DNA of 64,000 nt, from assembly GCF_012035195.1 (NCBI RefSeq), contig NZ_JAAVJH010000003.1, forward strand, positions 310,001 to 374,000. The letters run 5' to 3'. Shown here in pieces: positions 31,046 to 40,182 of the stretch. Origin of the DNA: Sphingomonas corticis. GTDB taxonomy: Bacteria; Pseudomonadota; Alphaproteobacteria; Sphingomonadales; Sphingomonadaceae. The notes beneath the pieces are model-generated. The model was not told where the DNA came from. It saw only the letters and a program-made list of their open reading frames with translations, and searched no databases. Position numbers and translations under genes: made by a program. Each line of letters starts with the position of its first letter. The stretch's first letter is position 1.

Positions 31046-31609
31046 CTATCCCGGCGTGGCGAAGGCGGGGGCGCCGCTGCGGTGGTCGTTCGCGGCCATG
31101 ATCGCCGCGGCGCCGCCGAACACGAAGCTGATGCCGAGGAGATAGCCCGGCAGCGTCAGCGCGGAGAAGGGCACGGTCAGCACGATGAAGGCGGCGAGCA
31201 GGATGTTCACCACGCCCATCGCGATCAGCAGCCCGCGCCGCCGCCGCGTGCGCACGCCGAACACCAGCTCCATCACGCCCCGCGCGCCCAGCCAGATCGC
31301 GACCATCAGCGTCAGCGACACCGCGCCCGCGACCGGATTGAACGCCATCACCGCGCCGACGACGACCGAGAGGATCCCGAAGACGATCGCGTAGCCGCGC
31401 GATTCGCTGCCCCGGCCGAGCGCGCCAGCCGCGATCGAGAACAGGCCGGAGACGAGGAAGGCGACGCCCACCGCCACCGTCGCCGCGACGGTCGCGATCC
31501 ACGGCCACACGAAGGCGGCGAGCCCGGCCAGCACGGACACGATGCCATAGGCCATGATCCAGCCCCAGCCCGCGCCGGTGGTGGGCGAAGGAGCGCGCGT
31601 ATCGGTCAT
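31046..31609 (-). CDS. HdeD-family membrane protein (DUF308)
   Basis: 187 residues with about six hydrophobic helices in three DUF308 repeats (GWGWIMAYGIVSVLAGLAAF; VVGAVMAFNPVAGAVSL; VVNILLAAFIVLTVPFSALT). HdeD is linked to acid resistance in enterics; outside them the role is unproved. Convergent with the peroxidase genes, with only 4 nt between stops. Confidence 0.85.
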   Translation of the reverse strand: MTDTRAPSPTTGAGWGWIMAYGIVSVLAGLAAFVWPWIATVAATVAVGVAFLVSGLFSIAAGALGRGSESRGYAIVFGILSVVVGAVMAFNPVAGAVSLTLMVAIWLGARGVMELVFGVRTRRRRGLLIAMGVVNILLAAFIVLTVPFSALTLPGYLLGISFVFGGAAAIMAANDHRSGAPAFATPG

Positions 31610-31690
31610 GTTGATGATCCTCCTGTTGCGCGGCGAACGGAAAAGGAGGCGGGCGGTTCCTCGCGCCCGAACACCCTCGCCACGCAGGTT

Positions 31691-31730
31691 CCGTCACCCC
31701 GGCCCTGTGCCCACAGCCCCGGCATGACGG
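31691..31730. repeat. Short inverted repeat (CGTCAT-CCGGGG family) before dnaE
   Basis: CCGTCACCCCGGCCCTGTG (31691-31709) and CACAGCCCCGGCATGACGG (31712-31730) pair with four mismatches around 2 nt, similar to arms at 5481 and 35341. It lies about 90 nt before dnaE, in the hdeD-dnaE divergent spacer. Confidence 0.6.
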
Positions 31731-31821
31731 CAGCGGAGGTAGCGACATGATGGCGCGGCGCTACGCCGAACCGGATCGATCCGCGCTGGTCGAATCGCGC
31801 GTCGCGCACTAGCCTGGGCCG

Positions 31822-34800
31822 ATGGCGCATTCCGGGTTCGTACCGCTCCGCATCTTCTCCTCCTACACCATGCTGGACGGCGCGATCGATCCCAAGGCGA
31901 TCGCCAAGCGCGCGGCGAAGCTGGGCTTTCCCGCCGCCGGGCTGACCGACCGCAACGGCCTGTACGCCGCCATGGCCTTCTCCGACGCGGCGGCCGGCGC
32001 GGGGGTGCAGCCCGTCATCGGCACGATGCTGGGCGTCGCGCGGCCCGACCTGCCCGATGGCGTCGCCCCGCAGGTCGACTGGATAGCGCTCTACGCGCAG
32101 GACGCTGCGGGCTACGACAATCTGTGCGCGCTGGTGAGCCGCGCGCATCTCGACCGGCCGATCGAGCTGGCGCCGCACGTCGGCTTCGACGTGCTGGAGC
32201 GGCACGCCGCTGGCGTCATCGCGCTGACCGCGGGAGGCGAGGGCGGCGTGGCGCGGCTGTTCGCCGAGGGGCAGCCCGACCGTGCCCGCGCCTATGCCGA
32301 CCGGCTGGCGGCGATCTTCGGCGACCGGCTGTACGTCGAGCTGAGCCGGCGCGACGACGCGGTGGAGGCGGCGGCGGAAGCGGAACTGATCGACCTCGCC
32401 TACGATCGCGGCTGGCCGCTGGTGGCGACCAACCCGTGCTGCTTCGAGGAAGCGGATTTCGGCTCCGCGCACGACGCCATGCTGTGCATCGCCCATTCGA
32501 CCTACGTCGAGAGCGACGATCGCCCGCGTTCGTGCGGCCATGCCTGGATGAAGCCCGCCGAGAAGATGCGCGCGCTGTTCGCCGACCTGCCCGAAGCGAT
32601 CGAGAACACGCTGGTCGTCGCGCAGCGCTGCGCGGTGGCGGCGCCCAAGCGCAAGCCGATCCTGCCCAGCCTGGCGGGCGACCGCGAGGGCGAGGCGGCG
32701 ATGCTGCGCGAGGAGGCGCGGCGCGGGCTGGACGCGCGGCTGGCGCGAATCGCGGAACTGTCCGCGTCCGCACAGCCGGAGGACTGGACCCGGCCCTATC
32801 GCGAGCGCCTGGAATTCGAGCTGGACGTCATCATCCAGATGGGCTTCCCCGGCTATTTCCTGATCGTCGCCGACTTCATCCAATGGGCCAAGTCGCACGA
32901 CATTCCCGTCGGCCCCGGCCGCGGTTCGGGCGCGGGCAGCGTGGTCGCCTGGGCGCTGACGATCACCGATCTCGATCCGCTCGCGCTCGGCCTGCTGTTC
33001 GAGCGCTTCCTCAATCCCGAGCGCGTGTCGATGCCCGACTTCGACATCGACTTCTGCGAAACCCGCCGTGGCGAGGTGATCCGCTACGTCCAGGAGAAGT
33101 ACGGGCGCGACCAGGTGGCGCAGATCATCACCTTCGGGAAGCTGAAGGCGCGCGCGGTGCTGAAGGACACCGGGCGCGTGCTGCAGATGAGCTACGGCCA
33201 GGTCGACCGCCTCGCCAAGCTGGTGCCCAATCACCCGACCGACCCCTGGACGCTCGATCGCGCGCTGAACGGCGTGGCCGAACTGGCCAAGGAATATGCC
33301 AACGACAACGACGTGCGCCGCCTGCTCGACCTGGCGATGAAGCTGGAGGGGCTGCCGCGCCACTCCTCCACCCACGCCGCGGGCGTGGTGATCGGCGACC
33401 GGCCGCTCGCGCAGCTGGTGCCGCTGTACCGCGATCCGCGCTCGGACATGCCGGTGACGCAGTTCGACATGAAGTACGTCGAGGGCGCGGGGCTGGTGAA
33501 GTTCGACTTCCTGGGCCTCAAGACCCTGTCCGTCCTGAAGAAGGCGGTGCAGCTGCTCGCGAAGCGCGGGATTTCGGTCGATCTCGACGCGCTGCCGTGG
33601 GACGACGAGGGCGTCTATCGCCTGTTGCAGAAGGGCGACACGGTCGGCGTGTTCCAGCTGGAATCGGAGGGGATGCGGCGCACGCTGTCCGCCGTCCGCC
33701 CGACCAACTTCGGCGACATCATCGCGCTCGTCTCGCTCTACCGCCCGGGCCCGATGGACAACATCCCGTCGTTCGGCCGCCGCAAGCAGGGGCAGGAGGA
33801 GATCACCTATCCCCACCCCCTGCTCGAACCGATCCTGAAGGAGACCTACGGGATCTTCGTCTATCAGGAACAGGTGATGCAGGCGGCGCAGGTGCTGGCG
33901 GGCTACTCGCTCGGCGGCGCGGACCTGCTGCGCCGGGCGATGGGCAAGAAGATCAAGGCGGAGATGGACGCGCAGCGCGCGACCTTCGTCGAGGGGTGCG
34001 CCGCGCACAACGGCATCGCGAAGAACTACGCCAACCAGCTGTTCGACTTGATCGACAAGTTCGCCGGGTACGGCTTCAACAAGTCGCACGCCGCCGCCTA
34101 TGCGCTGCTCGCCTATCAGACGGCGTGGCTGAAGGCGCACCATCCGGCGGAATTCTACGCCGCGTCGATGTGCTACGACCTGCACCTCACCGACAAGCTG
34201 GCGATCTTCGTCGACGACGCGCGCCGGCTGGGCGTGCCGATGCTGGGACCGGACATCAACGCCAGCGTGGCGGAGTTCGACGTGCAGGCGGGCGCGGACG
34301 GCGAGTGGGGGGTCCGCTACGCGCTGGCGGGGCTGAAGTCGGTGGGCGAGGGCGCGATGGAGCGGCTGGTCGAGGAACGCGCCAACGGCGCCTTCGCCAG
34401 CCTCGACGATTTCGCCACCCGCGTCGATCCGCGGCTGCTGAACAAGCGCCAGCTGGAGACGCTGGCCGCGGGCGGCGCGTTCGACACGCTGGAGGCGGAC
34501 CGCGCGAAGGTGCACGCGGTGGCGGAGACGATCCTGGCGGTGGCCGCGCGCACGCACGAGGGACGGACCAGCGGACAGGGCGGGCTGTTCGGCGGCGAGG
34601 CGCACGCGGGCGACGCGATCAAGCTGCCGGCGTCGGCGCGCTGGACGCTGGCCGAGCGGATGGAGCAGGAGAAGGAGGCGTTCGGCTTCTACTTCTCCGC
34701 GCATCCGGTCGACCGCCACCGCCACCTGGCGAAGATGCACGGCGCGCGCGCCTTCGCCTCGCTGGGCGAGTTGCAGATCGCCGACGGCGCGCGTGTCGGC

Positions 34801-35316
34801 GCGACCATGGCGGTGCTGGTGGAGGAGGCGCGGTGGCGCACCTCCGCGCGGGGCAAGCGCTACATGATGGCGACGCTGTCCGATGCGACCGGCCAGTTCG
34901 TCGCCACCTGTTTCGAGGATGCGGTCGCCAAGGACCTGGAGGACGCCGCGCGCGTCGGCGGCTGCGCGCTGGCGACGGTGGAGCTGGACCGTCGCGCGGG
35001 CGAGGAGACGCCGCGCGTGACGGTGAAGGCGCTGCGCCCGTTCGAGGGGCTGGCCAATGCCGCGCGCTTCGCGCTGGAGGTGACGGTCGCCGACGCCGCG
35101 GCGGTGGCGGCGCTCGCCGCGCTGATCGGCGGGGAGCGCGGCGCGCGCGGCAAGGTGTCGCTGCTGGTGCCGCTGACCGGAGGTACGACCGCTCGGGTGG
35201 TGCTGGGACGCGACTTCCGGCTGGACGCGGAACTGGCCGAGCGGATCGAGGGACTGCCCGGGGTGACGGGGGTGACGTTCGAGATCGAGGAGACGCGGCT
35301 GCGCTCGGTGGGGTGA
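31822..35316 (+). CDS. dnaE: DNA polymerase III subunit alpha
   Basis: 1164-residue replicative polymerase, near the usual length. N-terminal PHP domain, polymerase core with GPGRGSGAGSVVAWAL and the catalytic PDFDIDFCETRRGEVI, then KLVKFDFLGLK-like GLVKFDFLGLKTL, a helix-hairpin-helix region and a C-terminal OB fold. The PHP signature, usually HxHSxYSxLDG, reads FVPLRIFSSYTMLDG, so the first two metal-binding His are missing and intrinsic proofreading is unlikely. Both overlapping gene starts and neighbours are monocistronic here. Confidence 0.98.
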   Translation: MAHSGFVPLRIFSSYTMLDGAIDPKAIAKRAAKLGFPAAGLTDRNGLYAAMAFSDAAAGAGVQPVIGTMLGVARPDLPDGVAPQVDWIALYAQDAAGYDNLCALVSRAHLDRPIELAPHVGFDVLERHAAGVIALTAGGEGGVARLFAEGQPDRARAYADRLAAIFGDRLYVELSRRDDAVEAAAEAELIDLAYDRGWPLVATNPCCFEEADFGSAHDAMLCIAHSTYVESDDRPRSCGHAWMKPAEKMRALFADLPEAIENTLVVAQRCAVAAPKRKPILPSLAGDREGEAAMLREEARRGLDARLARIAELSASAQPEDWTRPYRERLEFELDVIIQMGFPGYFLIVADFIQWAKSHDIPVGPGRGSGAGSVVAWALTITDLDPLALGLLFERFLNPERVSMPDFDIDFCETRRGEVIRYVQEKYGRDQVAQIITFGKLKARAVLKDTGRVLQMSYGQVDRLAKLVPNHPTDPWTLDRALNGVAELAKEYANDNDVRRLLDLAMKLEGLPRHSSTHAAGVVIGDRPLAQLVPLYRDPRSDMPVTQFDMKYVEGAGLVKFDFLGLKTLSVLKKAVQLLAKRGISVDLDALPWDDEGVYRLLQKGDTVGVFQLESEGMRRTLSAVRPTNFGDIIALVSLYRPGPMDNIPSFGRRKQGQEEITYPHPLLEPILKETYGIFVYQEQVMQAAQVLAGYSLGGADLLRRAMGKKIKAEMDAQRATFVEGCAAHNGIAKNYANQLFDLIDKFAGYGFNKSHAAAYALLAYQTAWLKAHHPAEFYAASMCYDLHLTDKLAIFVDDARRLGVPMLGPDINASVAEFDVQAGADGEWGVRYALAGLKSVGEGAMERLVEERANGAFASLDDFATRVDPRLLNKRQLETLAAGGAFDTLEADRAKVHAVAETILAVAARTHEGRTSGQGGLFGGEAHAGDAIKLPASARWTLAERMEQEKEAFGFYFSAHPVDRHRHLAKMHGARAFASLGELQIADGARVGATMAVLVEEARWRTSARGKRYMMATLSDATGQFVATCFEDAVAKDLEDAARVGGCALATVELDRRAGEETPRVTVKALRPFEGLANAARFALEVTVADAAAVAALAALIGGERGARGKVSLLVPLTGGTTARVVLGRDFRLDAELAERIEGLPGVTGVTFEIEETRLRSVG

Positions 35317-35340
35317 GCGGGCGCCCCGCCGCTCGTTCTG

Positions 35341-35373
35341 CCTCGTCATGCCGGGCTGGTCCCCGGCATCCAC
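35341..35373. repeat. Single hairpin-family arm after dnaE
   Basis: CCTCGTCATGCCGGGCTGGT followed by CCCCGGCATCCAC matches one arm of the repeat at 5481-5579 and is itself palindromic (ATGCCGGG...CCCGGCAT). It begins 25 nt after the dnaE stop. Confidence 0.6.
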
Positions 35374-35429
35374 CGTCCCGCAAAGCCGGCCGCTTTCGAC
35401 TCTGAAGTGACGGTGACGGAAGGGAAGGT

Positions 35430-35580
35430 GTTCACGCGGAGTCGGGGAGAGTTGCGCTTCTGGCGGAGCTCCGCGAAGCGGAAGGGCCAAGGTGACGCTC
35501 TGGCTTGAGGAGCCGCCGATCGCCGCTCGGTGCGGCGGGGCCAGCACTTGATTCTCGGGCCTCCGCGCCTCCGCGTGAAC
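35430..35580. repeat. Gene-less cassette bounded by a 12-bp inverted repeat
   Basis: GTTCACGCGGAG (35430-35441) and CTCCGCGTGAAC (35569-35580) are exact reverse complements enclosing 127 nt without a gene. The right end has the tandem CTCCGCGCCTCCGCG pattern also seen at 729-748. It resembles the flanks of the GxxExxY unit in design but not in exact sequence. Confidence 0.6.
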
Positions 35581-35594
35581 CTCTTTTCGTCCCG

Positions 35595-36671
35595 TCAGAA
35601 CAATTCCCCCTGCGCCCCCGGCGGCGGGCGGAACAGGTCGCGGCGCAGGTTCAGGCGGCGGCGCTCGTCGCTGAAGCCGGCGCGGGTGCGCGCGATGCGG
35701 AAGCGGGTGCGCAGCAGGTCCGCCCACGGTCCCTGCCCCCGCATCCGCGAGAAGAAGCCGGGATCGTTGTCGCGCCCGCCGCGCAGCGACTGGATCGTCG
35801 CCATCACCTTGCCCGCCCGGTCGGGAAAATGCTCGTCCAGCCAGGCGCGGAACAGCGGCGCCACTTCCCACGGCAGCCGCACCGGGATGAAGCTGACGCC
35901 GCGCGCGCCCGCGGCCGCGGCGGCGGCGACCACCGCCTCCACCTCGTTGTCGGTGATGGCGGGGATCACCGGCGCCATGTTGACGTAGGTCGGCACCCCC
36001 GCGTCCGCGAGCGCGCGCACCGCCGCCAGCCGCCGCGCGGGCGTGGGCGCGCGCGGCTCCACCGTCATCGCGATGCGCGGATCGAGCGAGGTGACGGAGA
36101 TCGCCACCGCCGCCAGCCCCTTCGCCGCCATCGGCGCCAGCAGGTCGATGTCGCGCACGACGCGGTCGGACTTGGTGGTGACGATCAGCGGGTGGTCGCA
36201 CTCGGCCAGCACCTCGATCACCTCGCGCGTCACGCGCCAATGCGCCTCGATCGGCTGGTACGGATCGGTGTTCGTCCCCATCGCGATCGGCTCGCACACG
36301 TAACCCTTCTTCGACAGCTCGGTGCGGAGCAGCGTCGCGGCGTCGGGCTTGGCGAACAGCTTCGTCTCGAAATCCAGGCCGGGGGACAGGTCGTGATAGG
36401 CGTGGCTGGGACGCGCGAAACAGTAGATGCAGCCGTGCTCGCAGCCGCGATACGGATTGATCGAGCGGTCGAAGGGGACGTCGGGCGAGGTGTTGCGCGC
36501 GATGATCGTGCGCGGGTGTTCCACCGTCACCGTGGTGCGCAGCGGCGGCGCCGCACCGTCCACGTCGTCGCGCGCGTCCAGCCAGTCGCCGTCCGCGTCC
36601 GCCTGCGGCACGCCGAAGCGCTTGCTCTGCGTGTTCAGCGTCGCGCCGCGATGGGGCCGGGGATTCGCCAT
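35595..36671 (-). CDS. PA0069-family radical SAM protein
   Basis: 358 residues. The [4Fe-4S]-SAM cluster motif is CEHGCIYC (about residues 76-83) inside INPYRGCEHGCIYCFARPSH. Strong PA0069/Rv2578c family features are ARNTSPDVPFDRS before it and EVAPLFRAWLDEHFPDRA later. It resembles SplB-like enzymes, but its reaction is unknown. Divergent from the VOC gene, 54 nt apart. Confidence 0.92.
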   Translation of the reverse strand: MANPRPHRGATLNTQSKRFGVPQADADGDWLDARDDVDGAAPPLRTTVTVEHPRTIIARNTSPDVPFDRSINPYRGCEHGCIYCFARPSHAYHDLSPGLDFETKLFAKPDAATLLRTELSKKGYVCEPIAMGTNTDPYQPIEAHWRVTREVIEVLAECDHPLIVTTKSDRVVRDIDLLAPMAAKGLAAVAISVTSLDPRIAMTVEPRAPTPARRLAAVRALADAGVPTYVNMAPVIPAITDNEVEAVVAAAAAAGARGVSFIPVRLPWEVAPLFRAWLDEHFPDRAGKVMATIQSLRGGRDNDPGFFSRMRGQGPWADLLRTRFRIARTRAGFSDERRRLNLRRDLFRPPPGAQGELF

Positions 36672-36725
36672 TGCGCGATCCTACGGCACTCGATAGAACA
36701 TAGCAAGAACATGGGAGACGGACGG

Positions 36726-37058
36726 ATGGCACGCCTCAACTACCTCGAACTGCCGACCCGCGACCGGGAGGCGGCCAAGCGCTTCTACGCGGCGGCGTTC
36801 GGCTGGACGTTCACCGACTTCGGGCCGGACTATGCGGCGACGCTCAGCGGCGACACGGACCTCGGCGTCGATGCCGCGGACGATCGGATCGCCGCGCCGC
36901 TGCCGGTGATCGAGGTGGAGGATCTGGAGGCGACGCAGGAGGCGGTCGCCGGTGCGGGCGGCACGATCACCGTGCCGATCTTCGCCTTCCCCGGTGGCCG
37001 GCGGTTCCACTTTCGCGACGCCGACGGGCACGAACTGGCCGCATCGCAGCCCGGCTGA
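36726..37058 (+). CDS. VOC-family protein (glyoxalase/bleomycin-resistance fold)
   Basis: 110 residues: MARLNYLELPTRDREAAKRF, then FGWTFTDFGPDYA. A second betaalphabetabetabeta half ends FAFPGGRRFHFRDADGHELA. Two-module VOC fold of normal small size; metal ligands are not obvious (Asn/Glu in the first strand, Glu in GHELA). Substrate unknown. Convergent with moaB, stops 3 nt apart. Confidence 0.85.
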   Translation: MARLNYLELPTRDREAAKRFYAAAFGWTFTDFGPDYAATLSGDTDLGVDAADDRIAAPLPVIEVEDLEATQEAVAGAGGTITVPIFAFPGGRRFHFRDADGHELAASQPG

Positions 37059-37061
37059 GCG

Positions 37062-37589
37062 TCACCGCTCGCGCAGGCGCGGCATCAGTTCGACGAAGTT
37101 GCAGGGGCGGTGGCGGCTGTCGAGCTGGTCCTTCAGGATGCCGTCCCACCCCTCCTTCACCGCGCCGGTCGAGCCGGGCAGCGCGAAGATGTAGGTACCG
37201 CGCGCGACGGCGGCGCAGGCGCGGCTCTGCACCGTGGAGGTGCCGATCGTCCTGAAGCTGAGCCAGCGGAACAGCTCGCCGAAGCCGGGGATCATCTTCT
37301 CCGCGACGCGCTCCACCGCCTCGGGCGTCACATCGCGGCCGGTGACGCCGGTGCCCCCCGTGGTGACGATGCAGTCGACGCTCGCGTCGTCGATCCAGCG
37401 GTGCAGCTGCGCGACGATGTCGTCGGCGTCGTCGCGCAGGATCAGGCGGTCTGCGAGCACGTGCCCCGCCTCCGTCAGTCGCGCGACCAGCGTGTCGCCC
37501 GAACGGTCCTCCGCCGGCCCGCGGGTATCGGAGACGGTCAGCACCGCGATGCGGACGGGGTGGAAGGGAAGCGAGGCGTCGATCGGCAT
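37062..37589 (-). CDS. moaB: Molybdenum cofactor biosynthesis protein MoaB
   Basis: 175 residues, molybdopterin-binding MogA/MoaB fold: [19 protein letters not shown], the loop [17 protein letters not shown], and the pterin/phosphate loop [15 protein letters not shown]. It adenylates molybdopterin or acts in that pathway. No other moa gene is in the window. Confidence 0.94.
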   Translation of the reverse strand: MPIDASLPFHPVRIAVLTVSDTRGPAEDRSGDTLVARLTEAGHVLADRLILRDDADDIVAQLHRWIDDASVDCIVTTGGTGVTGRDVTPEAVERVAEKMIPGFGELFRWLSFRTIGTSTVQSRACAAVARGTYIFALPGSTGAVKEGWDGILKDQLDSRHRPCNFVELMPRLRER

Positions 37590-37631
37590 GCCGGCGTCGT
37601 ACCGTCCCTCGGCGCGGCGATCCAGCGCAGC

Positions 37632-37646
37632 GTATCATCCTGATAC
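37632..37646. promoter_or_regulatory. Perfect 6-3-6 palindrome between moaB and the PEP-CTERM gene
   Basis: GTATCA-TCC-TGATAC, 43 nt before the moaB start and 115 nt before the plus-strand gene, in a locally AT-richer stretch (TTTAACCAGATTTCCTG). A dimeric regulator site is plausible but unproved. Confidence 0.35.
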
Positions 37647-37760
37647 ATCAACCATTTAACCAGATTTCCTGTAACAATCGCGCATGTTCTGCACCGCTGG
37701 AGCGCGTACATCGCCTGCCACGCCTTCACCGACGAAGGTGAACAGGGGATAGACAACAAG

Positions 37761-38288
37761 ATGAACAGGATCATCGCCGGTGCCGCGATTGTTGCCGCTA
37801 CCGTCATCGCCGCTCCGTCCGGGGCCGCCACCGTCGCGGGACAGCTGAACGCGCAGGGCACCGCAGACTATCGCTTCACCAGCGCGGGCGGCAACTTCAC
37901 CGTCTCCGTCGCATCCGCCGGAGCGAACCCCGTTCACGACCCCAGCGTCTATATCTTCAAGGACAATAGCTCCACGCTGTCGGCGAAGACCGGCGAGTTC
38001 GTCGCGTACAACGACGATTACTTCAGCCTCAGCTCGTTCATCAGCGTGAACCTGGCGGCGGGCAACTACATCATGTCGGTCGGCCGCTATTACTTCAGCG
38101 AGGCCGAGGCGCGCTCGGGCATGGCCGATTACGGTGCCAACCAGACCTTCAATCTCACGACGTCGCAGGCGGTCAGCGCGGCGGGCGTGCCGGAGCCGGC
38201 GACCTGGGCATTGATGATCCTGGGTTTCGGCGCGGTCGGTGGGGCGATGCGCCGCCGCGCGGCCGGCGCCGCGGTCCGCTTCGCGTAA
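37761..38288 (+). CDS. PEPxxWA-CTERM sorting-domain secreted protein
   Basis: 175 residues. Signal peptide MNRIIAGAAIVAATVIAAPSGAA, a beta-rich middle (about residues 25-140) similar in look to pre-peptidase/DVUA0089-like domains, and a C-terminal tripartite tag: PEPATWAL, hydrophobic MILGFGAVGGA, then MRRR. This is the sphingomonad variant of PEP-CTERM, presumably recognised by an exosortase that cleaves and anchors it. No exosortase or EPS gene is present here. AT-rich upstream sequence suggests its own promoter. Confidence 0.88.
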   Translation: MNRIIAGAAIVAATVIAAPSGAATVAGQLNAQGTADYRFTSAGGNFTVSVASAGANPVHDPSVYIFKDNSSTLSAKTGEFVAYNDDYFSLSSFISVNLAAGNYIMSVGRYYFSEAEARSGMADYGANQTFNLTTSQAVSAAGVPEPATWALMILGFGAVGGAMRRRAAGAAVRFA

Positions 38289-38319
38289 GATCGTTCTCCG
38301 CGGGGGCGGGCTTTCGCGT

Positions 38320-40182
38320 TCAGTTGGCGTGGGTGCCGCCTGCCGCGACGATGGCATTGGCGGCGATCGCGCTGGTCGCCGGCGCGGCGTTCATCCGCAC
38401 CGCGCTGGCGCCGGGCAGGCCGGGGAAGCGCGGCCACAGCCCCTGGGCGAGCGCGGCGCGGCTGGGCGAGGCGATCTTGCCCGCCTGCCGTTCGTACATC
38501 CAGTAATTGCGCAGCACGGTGACGACGTAGCCGCGCGTTTCCCAATAGGGGATGCTCTCGATGTAGAGGAGCGGGTCGCCGCCGTCGCGGACGATCGCGT
38601 TCCACTCGCCGACGGGCTTCGGCCCGGCATTGTACGCGGCGATCACCTTGGGCAGCAGGCCGCCGGTCAGCCCCATGTCGCGCAGCCGCTCGATATGGCG
38701 CTGGCCGATGTCGATGTTGGTCGACGGGCGCGTCAGCGCCGCGGTGTCGACCGTCAGGCCGCGCTCGCGCATGTAGTCGGTCGCGGCGGCGGGCATGATC
38801 TGCATGAGGCCGTAGGCGCCCGCCGGGCTCTTCACCTTCGTGCGGAAGCCCGATTCCTGCAGCGCATGGGCGTAGACCAGCGCCTTGTCGACGCGCCACC
38901 CGGTGTCGGGCGTCCAGTTGGGCGAGGGGTAGCGCGCCTCCGCGGTGGCGGTGACGCCCGCGGGCATGTTGTGCGCCAGCCACACGGTGGTGGCGGGCAG
39001 GTCCATCTGCTCGGCCAGGCGCGTCAGGCTGGCGAATTCCGCCGGGCTGCCGATGCGCGCCTGCTGCCGGATCACGCCCTCGGCCGCGTCAGCCTCGCCG
39101 ATCTCGATCAGCGCGGCGGCGACGCGCACGTTGGGGCGCTTCTCCAGCACCAGCCAGTCGCCCGAGCCGGTGGAGGAGAGGAGGTCCGCCGCCTTCTTCG
39201 CCGCCGCGCGCGGATCGGCGAGGCCGAGCGCCTCGCGCGCCAGCAGCCCGTAGAAGGTCTCGCGATATTGCGACGCCTGCTTCAGCCGCGCCTCGACCCG
39301 GTCGGGCCGGCCGCAGCGCATGTCGGCGCGCGCGGTCCAGAAGGTGGCGGTGGCGCGCAGGTCCGTATCGGCGGCGCGGGCGGCCACGCCCTCGAACGCG
39401 GGCGCCATGGCGGCGCAGTCGTTCTGGCGCCACGCCGCCAGCGCGCCCGTCCAGCGCGCGTGGATGGCCCATTCGCCGCTGCCGTCCTGCGCCGCCGCGG
39501 CCAGCCGCCGCGCGTCGCCGTCGCGCGCCATCAGATAGTAGATCCAGGCGATGCGCGACTGCCATTCCGTGGTCGCCTCCGGCGTCAGGCCCGAGGTGGC
39601 GTTCAGCAGCGCCTCCGCCTCCTCGCCCATGTCGCCCTTGACGAACGGCTGCATCTTCAGCGCGAGATCGGCCGCGATCAGGTCGCTCCTCGTCGCCTTG
39701 GCACGCACGCGCGCGGGGGCGCCGTCCTGCCAGATCAGCCGCTGCTGCACCGGCAGCGGGGCGAGGTCGGCCATGCCCCGCGCGCGCGCCAGCCGCTCGA
39801 TCTCCGCCGCCTGCGGCAGTTCGGGCGCCTCCGCCAGCAGGCGGGCAAGCGCGTCGCCCTCGACCCGGGGCGATCCCTTGGCGGTGTACAGCTCGGCGCG
39901 GGCATAGGCGTGCAGCGGGCCGGGGGCGAGGCCGTCGAGCGCGATCTGCGCGTCGGTCCAGCGGCCCTCGCGGATCGCGGTGAAGACGGTGCGATAGCCG
40001 CCGCGCTGCTCCGGCGTCAGCTGCGCGGGCAGGCTGGCGGACAGTGCGAAAGGGGCCGGGGCGGGCGGCGCGCTGCCCGCCGGTGCGCCCGCGTCGGCGT
40101 CCGCCGTTGCGGCGGTCATGGCGAGGACCAGCCCGCCGATCCTTCCCAATACTGGCGTTCCCGTTCCTGCCGTTCTTTTCAC
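38320..40182 (-). CDS. Soluble lytic murein transglycosylase
   Basis: About 620 residues. Signal peptide from GTG 40182 (VKRTAGTGTPVLGRIGGLVL). A long helical superhelix (about residues 40-450) is followed by the SLT domain: catalytic Glu in HALQESGFRTKVKSPAGAYG, then LMQIMPAAA and AYNAGPKPV. It cleaves peptidoglycan with 1,6-anhydro formation in the periplasm. The GTG overlaps the stop of the UDG-like gene (GTGA). Confidence 0.93.
   Translation of the reverse strand: MKRTAGTGTPVLGRIGGLVLAMTAATADADAGAPAGSAPPAPAPFALSASLPAQLTPEQRGGYRTVFTAIREGRWTDAQIALDGLAPGPLHAYARAELYTAKGSPRVEGDALARLLAEAPELPQAAEIERLARARGMADLAPLPVQQRLIWQDGAPARVRAKATRSDLIAADLALKMQPFVKGDMGEEAEALLNATSGLTPEATTEWQSRIAWIYYLMARDGDARRLAAAAQDGSGEWAIHARWTGALAAWRQNDCAAMAPAFEGVAARAADTDLRATATFWTARADMRCGRPDRVEARLKQASQYRETFYGLLAREALGLADPRAAAKKAADLLSSTGSGDWLVLEKRPNVRVAAALIEIGEADAAEGVIRQQARIGSPAEFASLTRLAEQMDLPATTVWLAHNMPAGVTATAEARYPSPNWTPDTGWRVDKALVYAHALQESGFRTKVKSPAGAYGLMQIMPAAATDYMRERGLTVDTAALTRPSTNIDIGQRHIERLRDMGLTGGLLPKVIAAYNAGPKPVGEWNAIVRDGGDPLLYIESIPYWETRGYVVTVLRNYWMYERQAGKIASPSRAALAQGLWPRFPGLPGASAVRMNAAPATSAIAANAIVAAGGTHAN

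Noticed and set aside
31606..36732. Very long (about 1700 codons) minus-strand open frame opposite dnaE
   Set aside because: It is antisense to dnaE, whose codon pattern in high-GC DNA leaves a second frame open. Only its last part coincides with a real gene region, in another frame.
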